64,000 bases of DNA, taken from contig JAQFVV010012418.1 in the NCBI GenBank assembly GCA_028023455.1, positions 6,011,244 through 6,075,243 of the forward strand. The letters run 5' to 3'. Positions within the stretch are counted from its first letter, which is position 1. The number at the start of each line of letters is the position of its first letter. The DNA comes from Epiperipatus broadwayi. Its lineage: Eukaryota; Onychophora; Udeonychophora; Euonychophora; Peripatidae. This document shows, piece after piece, positions 49,521 to 60,460 of this stretch. The translations under genes and the position numbers were made by a program. The notes under the pieces were generated by a model. That model saw nothing but the letters and a program-made list of their open reading frames with translations. It made no database searches and had not been told where the DNA came from.

Positions 49521-50469
49521 TGAACAAAAGGTAGCATAAGAAATAGTTCAATAGAGGAGATACGATTACCGTCCTTTTTCCTTGGTCATGTTCCCTACGG
49601 CGTTCGTGGCTTGATCCGACCGTCGACAGGTATTTGTCCGGACAATGAAAAAATGTAGTATGGTTTCACGAAAAGTTCTCCAGACACGGCACAGAGTTCA
49701 GATGACTATTGAGTGGATACTATGGCATTTTGGATGGTATTCAGGGACCTCGGCGATAGGCAAAGCTATTTATTTGCCTAGCCGAGCATATTCATTTCCT
49801 TCAAAATACTATGGCTTTTAACTGGAGCATGTTCAAACTTCTCCATTATTTGAAAACGACAGCTGTATAACTTTTTTGAGCACAAGCTAAATGTGAAGTA
49901 AATCGGAGAGAGTTCTCCAAAAAGAAATATGAATGCACTCTCAAGAAAACTTGGAATAACCAGCAAGAAAACTCTGAATGAATCCTTCAAAAGCAAAATC
50001 TGAATCAACGGAATCCTTCGAAAGGAAAATCTGAATACTGAATCCTTCCAAAGGAAAAATCTGAATCCTTCAAGAAAAATCTGAATAATCTGACTCCTTC
50101 AAAAAGAAAAATCTGAAATAATGAATCCTTCCAAAGGAAAAATCTGAATAATCTCGTCTTTTGTTCTCACCTCTATTTATACCCTCTCTGTCAGCTACCT
50201 TCTATTGTTTGTATGATCTGAGATCTTGATAAGCCTCCCCATGCTCCTTTGTTTCAAAGCAACATTTTCTAAAAATAACTTTTACTTTTTTACTCTAAAT
50301 TTCTTTCTCTAAAGTTTGAATTCTATTAACTAAAAAGAAAGAAAGAGAAGGCCATCTTTAATTTGACTTGAATGGGCTTAACTAATTAAAACATAATTCT
50401 TTTAGAAATGTTGGTGGGCTTATCTCAAAATCAAATCATACTAAATATTTTAACAAAATTTTAACAACA
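49521..50469 (-). mobile_element. Probable solo LTR, 949 bp, minus orientation
   Basis: The block runs from TGAACAAAAG to TTAACAACA (TG...CA) with ATATA on both sides (49516-49520 and 50470-50474). In minus sense it carries TATAAATA at 50181-50174 after GAGGG, then a repeat-rich leader, then AATAAA at 49774-49769, the order expected of an LTR (promoter, R, polyadenylation signal). The flanking 5-mer is low complexity, so the ends are provisional. GC-richer sequence also continues left to about 48570, where TGTGACAGTC could mark another retroelement end. No gag/pol genes were seen. Confidence 0.5.
49960..50150 (-). repeat. Minisatellite in the LTR leader
   Basis: Eight or so irregular copies of a roughly 20-30-bp unit built on GAATCCTTC.AAAGGAAAAATC with TGAA or TGAATAATC spacers. 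In minus sense it lies directly downstream of the TATA box, so it would be transcribed. Confidence 0.8.
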
Positions 50470-50969
50470 ATATATTATTATTTTTTTATAGTAGAATAAG
50501 CATTTTATTTCAGCAGAATTTTGCATTAACTCATATATATATGCTAGATGTATATATATGTTTGACTAATAGGTTAAGCAATTTTTCTTAATAGAATGAA
50601 ATTTATTTAAAACAAAATATTTAAATGTAATACACATTTAATAAGCATAATTATTTTTAACTCTAATGCAAAACCCTGCTGATATTGGACTATAAACTTA
50701 ATTCAGGTCTACAATACTAATTAAGTCTATAGGAAGATGTGAAGCATGGATTGGACTTCAGATCCATTGCTTCAGTATCAAGTTGCATGTTAAAAGCAAA
50801 TGAAAAATAAAAAAATCTCAGTTTGGCAAGTTCTTCAGACACATTGTTCTGTTTGCTATTTTGGATCTTTATATTATTTGATCCCAAGAAATTCATTACA
50901 GTTATTAAAATTTTATTTAAACACAAACTTTTTTTTATTTTAAAATATAGAATTAAATATATTATTTAC

Positions 50970-51094
50970 CTGCGACCATTTGAACAAATTTCAGTAGCAG
51001 TTTGTAAAGTATATTGTAAATCTGTAACTCGCTGAAATTCTCGGGTATATGAAGACTGATTTTCTAAAAGTAGTTCAAGAACTTTTTTATATAC
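50970..51094 (-). CDS. VPS50: VPS50 exon, 41 codons + 2 nt
   Basis: The exon begins VYKKVLELLLENQSSYTREF and continues through QRVTDLQ to EICSNGR. This matches the family segment [20 protein letters not shown]...ERVTSLQ...ICTNGRR, part of the N-terminal rod by which CATCHR-type tethers assemble. The acceptor is TTTTTTTAG-like and the donor is GTAAAT. It enters in phase 0 and leaves two bases (AG) that the next exon completes to Arg, restoring the NGRRHL motif across the junction. Conservation in both sequence and splice position makes the call secure. Confidence 0.97.
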
Positions 51095-51400
51095 CTAAAA
51101 AAAAGAGTCTAAAATATAATATATATAACAAAAAAAGAAATTATCAATAGTCAATAATTATTTTATAATAATTTCTTTAAAATAATAGGAACAATTTCTA
51201 GAAATAATCCTCATCTTTTGATATTATACAATCAAATTTTAATTGTTTTATAACAAATTACAAAAAAAAAAAAAAACTCTCCCAGAATAAATTAAAAAAA
51301 AAGAAGAAAATATTACAAAAAAATCCATTAAGGAAATATTTTTCAGTAATTGAAACTGAATAAATCATTAAGATAGAGTCATTGTATCTGTAAATTAGTA

Positions 51401-52070
51401 CTAAAACAGTAGCAATTCTCTCCATACAATAGTGCCAATTAAAGGAATCAAGAAGATTTGTGTATCAAAATCCCTGTCTAGTGCCTCCCATCCAATATCC
51501 CTAAAATAGTTTCAAGCTTATGGCTTTCATCAGTGATGAGCTTTGGATCTGACAGCAATGCATCTACATCACTGGATCTAATGTACCCATCCAGAAGTTA
51601 TCTTTTACCTTTTTAGTTAAATATAAAGCTATGAGCCCAAACTGAAAATGCAATAATATTTTCAATCCAAGCTAATTTTGGTGACTATAGTTCTTAAAAA
51701 ATCAAAGAAACCAAAAATATACAGATACTAAACTGAATTTAGGTCTGTATGGCTATATAAGCAAATATAACTTGGATTGAAAACATTATGTTTTCAGTTT
51801 GGGCTCATAACTTTATAGTTAACTAAAAAGAAAAAAAAGGGTAAAAGGCGGCTGTTAGAGGGATGTACATTAGATCCAAATATCTAGGTGCAGTTGTCTC
51901 AGATCCAAGATGCATCACTGATGAAAGGCATAAGCTAGAAAATAGTTTGGGGATATTAGATGAATGGCACTAGATAGGGATTTTGCTGCACAAACCTTCT
52001 AGTATCCATTGATTACTATGGCTTGCATTAGTAGTATTGTACAGAGAGGATTACAACTGTTTTAACAGAT
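51401..52070. repeat. Hammerhead-family foldback, about 280-315-bp arms
   Basis: The left arm (51401-51680) and right arm (51755-52070) are reverse complements through GTATGGAGAG/CTCTCTGTAC-type outer ends, TAGATAGGGATTTTG, the CTGATGA core, ACATTAGATCC and TTTCAGTTTGGGCTCATA. The loop is about 75 nt. Each arm read outward has the same order as the units at 59940 and 61280, so this is a repeat family arranged head to head here. Confidence 0.9.
51490..51548 (-). ncRNA. Hammerhead core with canonical CTGATGA, cleavage site lost
   Basis: On minus, CTGATGA (51533-51527) is followed by stem II AAGC/GCTT with loop CATAA and then GAAA (51513-51510). All core bases through GAAA are canonical. Distal stem I pairing ATCCAA/TTGGAT (51548-51543 with 51495-51490) is possible. 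Stem III (CTA/TAG) is not followed by a UH cleavage site, so this copy should not self-cleave. The opposite arm (core at 51918-51941, plus) also has CTGATGA but a broken stem II. Confidence 0.5.
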
Positions 52071-53929
52071 TGTGTAAGCATAAAATGTGGTGGTCATGTA
52101 ATCTTTTAGTGGTTTAAATTAGGAATTATGAACATTAATTATCAGAGCAATAGTTTAGAACTCATCAAAATTTTTAGTAGATTAATTTTTAGATCCAGAA
52201 AAATTGAATTTGGAGATGATTTTTAATTAAACTTATAGCTAAAAGTTTCTAAAAATGAAAGTTGACATTTAATTTAAAACAAACAAACAAAAATAAAAGT
52301 AAATATATTCTACAATGTTTATCAATGTATATGATAGTCTAACATAAGTTTTGTAGTATAATATGATATCACAACATTAAAGACTTGTAAATGGAATTAT
52401 TTCTTATTTTGAAAATAGATAATAATCTGCTTATTAATATGGAATTGATTTTTCTCCATTGCTTTAAAAGATATCTATTAAAATTGATCTATCTGCTTTA
52501 AAATACTAGTCACCAATCAATGAAGTAAATTCAAACTGGAATTCTTATTTTAAAGTATAATATTTATCATCATTACACAACTCAATGCAGATCAAAGCAT
52601 TCTCCAATACTTCACAAAAGTCTGTGAATTGCTCTTTTCTATTTATATATACTTTTAAAATTTTTTCTTTACTTTAAAAAATTACAGGGAAGATGTCTGT
52701 TTAGGAATCATTTAGTCAACATTTTCCATTGTAGAAATTAATTCATTATTTGTGTTTTCATCAAAGTATTATTACTACAAAAAAATTTTAAGCTTTTTTC
52801 AAATTTTTCTTCTAAAAAAACCCAGCAGCTTTAACAATGTGATAATATAGACCATACTTGAATCATTTAAATCCTTAGAATTTAATAAGTCTCTTAGAGT
52901 TGTGAATCTATTTTGATATCTACTTAATATTCTGGAAATATTTACCAAGATTTCAGAAATTTCTGCACAATGAGAATCCATCCAAATCAATAACAACACT
53001 AGTCAGATGAATTAATAGACAAAAAAAATATCCTTTATATACAGCTTTTTTATATCTCTACAACAGGTAAAAATACAGATTTTCCAATCATAATTAATGA
53101 GATCTATCCATTTCCACTTTTGATTAGAATTTTTCTCAAAAAAAAAAAAAAAAAAAAACAATCTCAAATATCTTCTCTTCTTGAAACTTTCCCCTCTATA
53201 ACTATAATATCCACACAGTATTTACTAACAAATCAAACTCCAATTATTACACTAAATCTTGTATCAATATTTGAGAATTAATGTCATTAATAAGTCATAA
53301 ATACCAAAAAATTTGTCCATTTTCTCACTAGATGGATGAAAGTGGAAGTATACATTTGAATAATTTGTATCTAGCTGAGACCTTAAATATAACTACAGTT
53401 AAACTAATAGATTTAATTTTAATAATAAATTGTATGCTCCTTATTTTTATCACCAGTTTATATGTCTACTTTTTAATTATATTTCTTCTTCTTTTTTTAA
53501 TATCTGAAGACAGATTTCAAACAAATTTATTACAATCAACTAAATTGTTCTAACTAGTCCTCTAATTGTTACCAGAATTAATAATTGATAAATGTTTTCT
53601 TTTTTAGTATTTGAAATGAATAAAGAGGCACTACTTAACCAAACTGACCAAATATAATAGATAAGAATTTAATTTTTTTTAATTTTAATTTTGGCAGTGA
53701 TGTAAGTTCTTTTTATAGATATTATATTTTAATGATAGTATAAATATTAACTAGAAAAATATGAAATAAATTTATTATTATTAATTATAGAACTTATCTT
53801 TTTTATTTTTTTAATCAATTGCAATAATAAACTTTCATTAGAACTTAATAAAAACAAATAATAAAAAAACAGCCACTTTAGCTATTTTTTCTAAATCTAT
53901 CTTATTAAAACTAGTGGATTCAGAATTCA

Positions 53930-54390
53930 TGGAAAAATATTAGCAACCTTATAATATGCTGATGAGATATTTTACAGTCAAAATTTAAAAAGTTTTGAAT
54001 AAAAAAATGCAAAAATAGAATCATAACTAAGTATGAAAAAGATAAATATTATAATAACAGAGGCAGCAGCTGACTTTAAAACTGAGGGAGAAGACATAGA
54101 AATCACTGACAGTTTTTTATTCCTTTTACCAATTTCAGAGAAATTCATTATAAACTAAAAGAGCAAATATGCAAAAAAAAAAAAAAAAAATCCTGAAAAA
54201 AATCTTTAGATGTAGAACCACATCTTTAAAAACAAAGATCAGAATTATTTAAGCTATTGAATTTTTTATGATTCCACATAAATGCATAATTGGACACTGA
54301 AGGATAGAATAAATATTGATTTTAAATCATGGTACTTGTGATAACTCTACGTTGAGTATATCATAATTTCCAAGAATAAGCTTGTTTGTT
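53930..54390 (+). pseudogene. RTE/BovB-like retrotransposon relic (RT end and C-terminus)
   Basis: Plus frames read LIYADEIF (motif C, YADD changed to YADE), LSMKKINIIITEAAADFKTE, GEDIEITDSFLFL, then KTKIRII-like and IVFS-like pieces, and CIIGTLKDRINI.FK. This is the order of BovB-type elements after the catalytic motif: LN..KTKIM, D..E..DSFIFLGS, ..TKIRI..AIVFP. Frameshifts are frequent. It is a separate truncated copy from the one at 41541. Confidence 0.7.
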
Positions 54391-55289
54391 TAAATTTTGT
54401 AAATCCTATGATCCATGAGTACTTATTTTGCTTTTTACTACTAGATATTCAGTATTTTTATTATGAAGCAATTTTATTCTTTTGATTTACTATTTATTAT
54501 ATTAAGTTTTTCATCAATAGATAGTGGTTGTTACTGAGAACTGGTAAAGCCTATTTATATATTTTATACTTCAAGAGAACTGAAAAAAATATCTCTATAT
54601 AGGATATTTTTGCTGCTAATGTAGAAACTATTCAACTAGTGAATTATTAAATATTATTACCATTGTTTATATTATAATGTTAAAAATATGACAAAAAATA
54701 TTTGATAAATTTATCTAGTTCTGAATGCAGTGAAATGTCAATCCATCATTTTTCAAGAGACCAGAGTAAATAAATATGTAAAAATAATAGAATATAAATC
54801 TATTAAAAATAATAAATAAGAAACAATTAAATAATTATTCACTGAAATACAATACCTAATCTAATTAATATAATTTCGCAAGAAATAAAGTACAGTAATA
54901 ATTATATATGTTTAACAAATTGGAGTTAATAACAATTATATAAAATCATTAATTTTTTTTAAATTAAAAAATCTTATTTAATCACCTGGGGAAGGGATCC
55001 AAAAATAACTGGAATTGTTTTCTAGTTTGCGTGCTTGATGTATTATATACTGTAGGAACCCTTCTACTTCAATCTGTCAAATGATATCAAAGTGTAAAAT
55101 TGTGGGGCCATGTAGCACACTTTTTTGTAAAATTCAGTTCGTATAATTGTCAATTTTTTTATAATGGCTGAAATGTTCGAACAATGTGAAATTCTATTTT
55201 TGTTTACAGAAAATGGCAAGAAAAAGTTATAATGCTTGAAACACATTATAAGTAAGCTGATCCATAAAAACATATGTTTATGAGTGGAT

Positions 55290-55505
55290 TAATTTTATCC
55301 TGTCCCTAAAAAGCGTCACAAGTGAAGTCCAAAGTGAAAACAATGCTAACTTTTTTGAATATAAACATTTTTCTCTCAAATTTGGTTTGTAATAGTCAAG
55401 CATTTTATCTGCAAGTTCTGAAACATTTACATGATATGATAAAATGTAAACATCCCATTTTGTGGCAAAAAAAATAGCGCAAACTCCACCCCAACAAAGT
55501 GTCAT
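55290..55505 (-). pseudogene. piggyBac-like transposase C-terminal relic
   Basis: The minus frame gives ATKWDVYILSYHVNVSELAD followed by KMLDYYKPNLREK and KKLALFSLWTSLV. This fits the DDE_Tnp_1_7 (piggyBac) segment K..KDVY.LST.HN...GVDLADKM.SYY......KKW..KL..HLLD.AL.NA. The glycine-valine of GVD is changed and the flanking parts are not recognisable, so it is an isolated relic. The adjacent minus frame (55064-55273) may be further C-terminal sequence but has no clear motif. Confidence 0.6.
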
Positions 55506-57614
55506 CTTTCAAAGTCTTGAGTATGAAACACTTTTAAATTAAAATCAGTATGATCCAGTTTATCTATCAGCCATATTTGCTCGATCTCACTTCATATGAT
55601 TGTTTTTTAATCTCTTGAATAAAAAAATGTCTCGATTTTTTTTTTTTTGCAGACTTAGAACTAGAGGAAAAATTAACAATCTTTTTATTACTTTTTAAAC
55701 TAGATATATATTTACATTTTATTAATCTTTTTTCCCTGAAGTAAAACTTAGCTTTATAATTTATGACTCTCAAATTACTAAAACCTAATATATATTTTCT
55801 GCAAAATGTAGCATTTGTGTAAGTATTTATGCCCCTTGTTTTGCATCAGTGGTACAGTGTACCAGTTATATTCTAAAGATAAATAATTTTATTATTTGCT
55901 ATCTATAGTTATATTTTACTACTTTTTAAAACAAATATTATAATATTTTTTCTAAGTAATGTTTAAATAAAAAAAAATCAAATTTACATCAATATAATAA
56001 GTGATCTTAATTTTCCTAAAAGAATGTGTCCAACTAATCCCAAGTGAAAATATAGCAAGCAAGTCGATTTATATTGGAACACATAAAAAAAAAGACCACT
56101 ATCATTTAAAAAAATTTTTTTAATTGATTTATTTATTTTAAATGCCTATTTGGAATCTTAATTATATAATAAAATAATATTTTTTTCATGGACGGTATCA
56201 GATATTGGCTATAGCAATTATATTATAAAAAAAATGTTGTAGTTGATGTGGTTTAAGATTATTATGATGCAATTTTTATAATTTTATACTTTGAAACAAA
56301 GATTTATAGAAAACATAAGAATTCAAATATAATAAATAATGTATATACATATAGTATAATAAATTTGAATTTAATGGTATAACTGGCTAATAACATATGC
56401 GCATTACTTTGTATAAAAGTACAAGATATAGAAAAACAATTACTCTTTAATGATTCAGATCTAGAATAATTAATGAGATATTATATTTACAAATGCTGAA
56501 ACACAGAATTTTAAAAAAATACTGATAATATAAAATAAATTTATTACTAAAATATTTTCTATATAGTAACAATAACAACAAAACAAAATCACTTTTTTAA
56601 AAAACTAATTTAAGATTCAGAAAACTAATAAAAATTAATACATTTAAATCTCAGAATATGGATAAAAATTCATAAATTTAGTTTCACAGATATAGTATTT
56701 TCAAGTTACAATTCTATCAATAAAATTATGAAATCTTATGCCACACAGAATTGATAAAAAATTACACACTAGACTTGAGATTAAACTCTAAAAAAGATTT
56801 ACAACTTAAACCAAAAAAAAAAACAATGCGAATATAAACAATTTAAATTTTTTTTTAAAACAGTAAAATTAAATTTAAAAATAACTTTAATTTAATTATA
56901 ATAAATAGAAATATAAAATGACAGTTGTCAAATATATTAAAATGTAAATGTTAAGCATTTTAAAATTAAAATTATATTATGATTTAAGAACTATCTAAAA
57001 ATATAGTGAAGTACAATATATGCTGTATCAATACATGCTTCTTCAATAATACACTATTCCCCCCTCCCCCAATCTATCAAAAAAAAAATGTAAATAAATA
57101 AAAAATAAAAACAATAAAATTAATAAATTTTACAATGTGGCAGCAACTATTTTTCCATACATGATCACATTTTTTTAACATTTCTTCAGATTAAGTTAAA
57201 AGCACATATATTTTATTTTTCACATTAATGTGGTATAATATTTGTGAAATTAAATGTTTTCTAAGTGTAAAACTAAGTTTTATGAAATTTAATAAATTTG
57301 TACAGTAACTTTCTTAAATGATAAAATGAAAGTTATTGATTTAGTAGCAGTAAAAAATAAGAACTGTAAAATATTCTTGTAATGCATCAAAAAGTTTAAA
57401 GTTTGAAGAATTTTACTGAGAATCTAACTTTTTTATTAATTTAATTTATTTTATTAGATGTGAATGAGTAAACATACAAACATTATTATTTTTTAAATTA
57501 TATTTTTATTATAAGCTTAATTTATGTATGTATATTATATAAATAGAAAAGTATATGGCTTATATAAAAATCAAATGAAGACATAACACTAAATGAAACT
57601 CAAATATAATAAAT

Positions 57615-57746
57615 GAATACAAACAAATGCTATAAAGTTTCAACAGTATTACTTATATTTAGAAGCACAATGTTGTCGTGAAGCAGACTTTTGTGTTTCT
57701 AAATACAGATAGCACTGTTGAAACTTTCTAGTATTGGTTTGTATTC
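57615..57746. repeat. Foldback hairpin, 56-bp arms, 20-nt loop
   Basis: GAATACAAAC...AGAAGCACAA on the left pairs with TTGTGTTTCT...GTTTGTATTC on the right with few mismatches. It looks like a small MITE (no target duplication beyond A/T sequence). A hairpin RNA precursor is possible but unsupported. Confidence 0.75.
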
Positions 57747-58494
57747 CTTTAATATATATATATGCCATCTTAAAAAAATACTGTATATTTGTATGTATTC
57801 TAATGTAATCAAAGCTAAACAACAAAACATGAGTTATTTTAAGAGATGCATAAGAGGGAAAGGAGACTTGGAAAAAAATAGTGGATATTGTGGTTTTACT
57901 GTATATGGTCTTTTTTTTTTTAAAATATCAATTTTCATTAATTGATAAAAAAAAAAGATGTTATCAGTCCCTTCTCACTAACAATCTCTACAAAAATTAA
58001 CACTCACTAGTTAAATTTTACTAAGCTGGTCAAGTTTAGCAATTATTTTCAATTTCTTTATTTTTATAATAAAAAAAGAAATTCACAGTAAATATATATA
58101 TACATAAAATCATTGGATAAAGTATCATGTTAAAATTTCTTAAAGTTAAAGCACATATTTTGTAATCACATTATCAAACCCTAGCTTTAAAAAAAATGTC
58201 ATAAATGTACTTTTTGGACATGTATATTTTTTTTAAAAAAGGGTTGTTTTTTTTCTAAATTAAAAATTTTGATTGATATATGATTTTCCAATTAGCCCAT
58301 TATTTGTCAATAATAATATATATATATTTAAAAAACAAAAAATTATCAGTAAATAGCAGATCAATATTAATACCTAAACATATTTATTATACAAAATCAT
58401 TGCAGAATTTACTAAATTGTAAATACTAAAATTAATTCTAACCAACTCAAAAATTGTATATACACTTTGTTTTTCAATAAAAATAAAAACTAAC

Positions 58495-58566
58495 CTCATC
58501 TCCTTGTCGAACAAGTTTGTTTATTGCATCATCAATTTTCACAGGTTCTAAAATTTCTGGCAATTT
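58495..58566 (-). CDS. VPS50: VPS50 exon (first visible), 24 codons
   Basis: This 72-nt exon starts after a T-rich tract ending TTTTAG and stops before donor GTTAGT. It reads KLPEILEPVKIDDAINKLVR and ends QGDE. The opening matches the KLPPVL block of animal VPS50, just before the coiled-coil part of the Vps54_N-like region; the later residues are less conserved. It enters and leaves in phase 0. The preceding residues (the FDxxKYELE region of the family) were searched for by eye on the minus strand to the right and not found, so the upstream exon is probably outside the window. Confidence 0.9.
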
Positions 58567-59939
58567 CTAAAATGATAAAAAAAAAAAAGTAATAAAATAT
58601 ATCTATGAACATAAAATAAATAAATTTTATAGGTATACAATTTAAATAGACCAGAAAACAATTAATGATAGAAAACTTCCTAATATTAGAAAAAATTACT
58701 TAATTTGCAACCAATATTTAGCTTCCCTACTTGAATGCTTAAGCAATTTATTAAAATTTGGAGTTATATATATATTGTACACAATCATTTATTTTAAAAC
58801 TGAAGCATAATTTCATAGAATTGCGATTCAATGAAGAAATAATTCTTTGGTAATATGATTTCCTTTGAGAATTTATTTTATATTATTTAGTAGTTATTAC
58901 ATTGTGTATTAAATAAGATAAAATAATCTATCATTTAGACAGCCATGTATGTTGAAATTAACCAGAATATTTTTTTTTTACTGGAAAAATATTTAACATG
59001 AATTTCAATACTCTTCAAAATTTATTTAACCTAAGATATTTGTTTCTTTAAAAAAATGTTTCAAGAATAATTCTTCAATTCAATTTTTTACTAAGCATGT
59101 AACAACATACCAGTAATAATCCAATTATAGTACAGCTTTTACAAATCAAGAATTAAAAAAAATATCAATTTGGAATGTTTTAATAAGTCAAAAGATGTTT
59201 ACACTTTTTCAGTGTGCATTAATTGAATATTTTATAGCTATTAAAGGTTATTTAATTTTAACATTACTGCACAATAAATATAGAAAAAATAACCTGAATT
59301 TAAAAAAAATTGAATCATATAGCTTTAAAGTTTTTTGTTTTATATGACAAAAATTTCCTTTAAAACATGTAAAAAACAAAAAAATTATTTAGTCAAATTT
59401 AATTAATCTTAAGTAGCAATATAGGAATATTAGTTTTTCTATTTTTCAAGCGTAATTTATTTCTTGCATATTTTCATATACACCTGGGTCTCTTTTTGTG
59501 CGGATCTTTTTAATGCAATTTTGAAGTTATGAGATTCATGTTTCTTCTTAATATCTTTTTATGCGGTTTTCTTTTATGCAATAAAAAAGTTCATATTTCA
59601 TTTAAAATCGGGATTTCCCCGTTTTATATACATGCATTAAATTTTACATACATTAAATGCCTGTTGGAAAAAGGTTTGGCAATAAATTTAGATACCGTAG
59701 AAGATTTAGAAAAAGATAATGAAAAAAAAAGTGGAAACTGTTCGTTTCACAGCAAAAATGATTCGAGAAATTCTTCAAATTTCTAATCAATTGGAAAATC
59801 ATTTTTTGTTAATGACATAAATTATGAATGAGCTCTTAAATTCCAATGAGAGCTAAATAGTTGTATGTCTATGTTATTAAGCCAAAAAACATCATGTGAT
59901 CACCAGTTCTTATGCTTGCTCTTAACTGTTATTAAAACA

Positions 59940-60060
59940 GGGAATGAGTAGGCACTAGATGGGGATTTTATGCACAAGTCTTCTGGCATCCATTGATTAC
60001 TCTGGCTTGCACTGAGTGGCAATACGTATAGAGAGTTTTGCCTGTTTTAATGACTATGTT
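59940..60060 (+). repeat. Tail fragment of the hammerhead-family repeat
   Basis: GGCACTAGATGGGGATTTT through ATCCATTGATTACT and GAGAG matches 51967-52070 but lacks the ribozyme core. It lies inside the Tc/mariner-type element. Confidence 0.8.
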
Positions 60061-60067
60061 ATGTATG

Positions 60068-60376
60068 TGTACATTTATATTTTCTTTAATACACATATAT
60101 ACATGAAGAAACTTTTAGACAAAAAATTACAAGTAAAAATATTTAAGAACTTTTAATTTCTACTTAAAAAGAATGTATATTTAAAATGTGTATGTTTATA
60201 TTTTCTTTTATACACATATATACATGGAGAAACTTTTAGATAAAAAAAAGTTACAAGTAAAAATATTTAAGAACTTTTATAAAAAAAATGTACCTTTAAA
60301 GTTCTTAAATATTTTTACTTGTAACTTTTTTCTGTCTAAAAGTTTCTCCATGTATATATGTGTATAAAAGAAAATT
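60068..60376. repeat. Two direct and one inverted copy of an ~85-bp repeat
   Basis: Copies at 60068-60160 and 60191-60280 run in the same direction (TACACATATATACATG, AGAAACTTTTAGA, TTACAAGTAAAAATATTTAA). A third, 60298-60376, is the reverse complement, so the second and third form a long hairpin with a loop of about 18 nt. Confidence 0.9.
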
Positions 60377-60394
60377 TAACCATTAGTCATTATT

Positions 60395-60460
60395 AACACA
60401 CTCGTAGAAGCGCGTTATATATATATAGTTGCACTCGTGGAAGTGCATTCTCTAACAGCT
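60395..60460. repeat. Paired CACTCGT..AAG.GCG hairpin motifs
   Basis: CACTCGTAGAAGCGCG and GCACTCGTGGAAGTGC stand about 35 bp apart. They resemble the CACTCGYAAAAAGCG hairpin tip of the 338-bp array and of 44600-44723. Confidence 0.5.

Larger units (their letters stand above)
39757..50969 (-). other. VPS50 intron, 11.2 kb
   Basis: It contains a loose hairpin (39854-39988), a BovB-like RTE relic on plus (41541-42220), a small hairpin related to the satellite array (44600-44723), an unclassified GC-richer block (45804-47250), a weak tRNA-like SINE candidate (47456-47590), and a GC-richer region from about 48570 that ends in a probable minus-strand solo LTR (49521-50469). 42300-44590 is plain A/T-rich DNA. 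Confidence 0.8.
51095..58494 (-). other. VPS50 intron, 7.4 kb
   Basis: It holds a 670-bp foldback of the hammerhead family (51401-52070), a BovB-like RTE relic on plus (53930-54390), a piggyBac-like relic on minus (55290-55505) and a 132-bp foldback (57615-57746). 52071-53929 and 55780-57610 show no feature beyond A/T-rich low-complexity sequence and poly-A/T runs. Confidence 0.8.
3309..58566 (-). other. VPS50: VPS50 (syndetin) gene, internal part: 12 coding exons
   Basis: Twelve minus-strand exons join into one 469-codon frame that aligns end to end with the animal VPS50/CCDC132/syndetin family, roughly residues 75-560 of the human protein (from memory of the family). It covers most of the N-terminal coiled-coil/Vps54_N-like region and the middle of the protein. 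VPS50 replaces VPS54 in a GARP-like tether with VPS51, VPS52 and VPS53, giving the EARP complex that works in endosomal recycling and dense-core vesicle sorting. The initiator exon(s) should lie right of 58566, probably beyond 64000. The acidic linker after the NG of the last exon and the conserved C-terminal domain lie left of 3309. Phases are consistent at every junction and no exon has a stop, so the gene looks functional. Only conservation and splice signals support this; there is no transcript. Confidence 0.95.

Noticed and set aside
48574-50469. One large (1.9-kb) LTR from TGTGACAG to TTAACAACA
   Set aside because: The flanking bases do not give a matching target duplication; the shorter 49521-50469 interval fits better.
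54960-55290. Further transposase coding sequence beside the piggyBac-like relic
   Set aside because: A 69-codon frame exists but no piggyBac C-terminal cysteine-rich motif could be seen.
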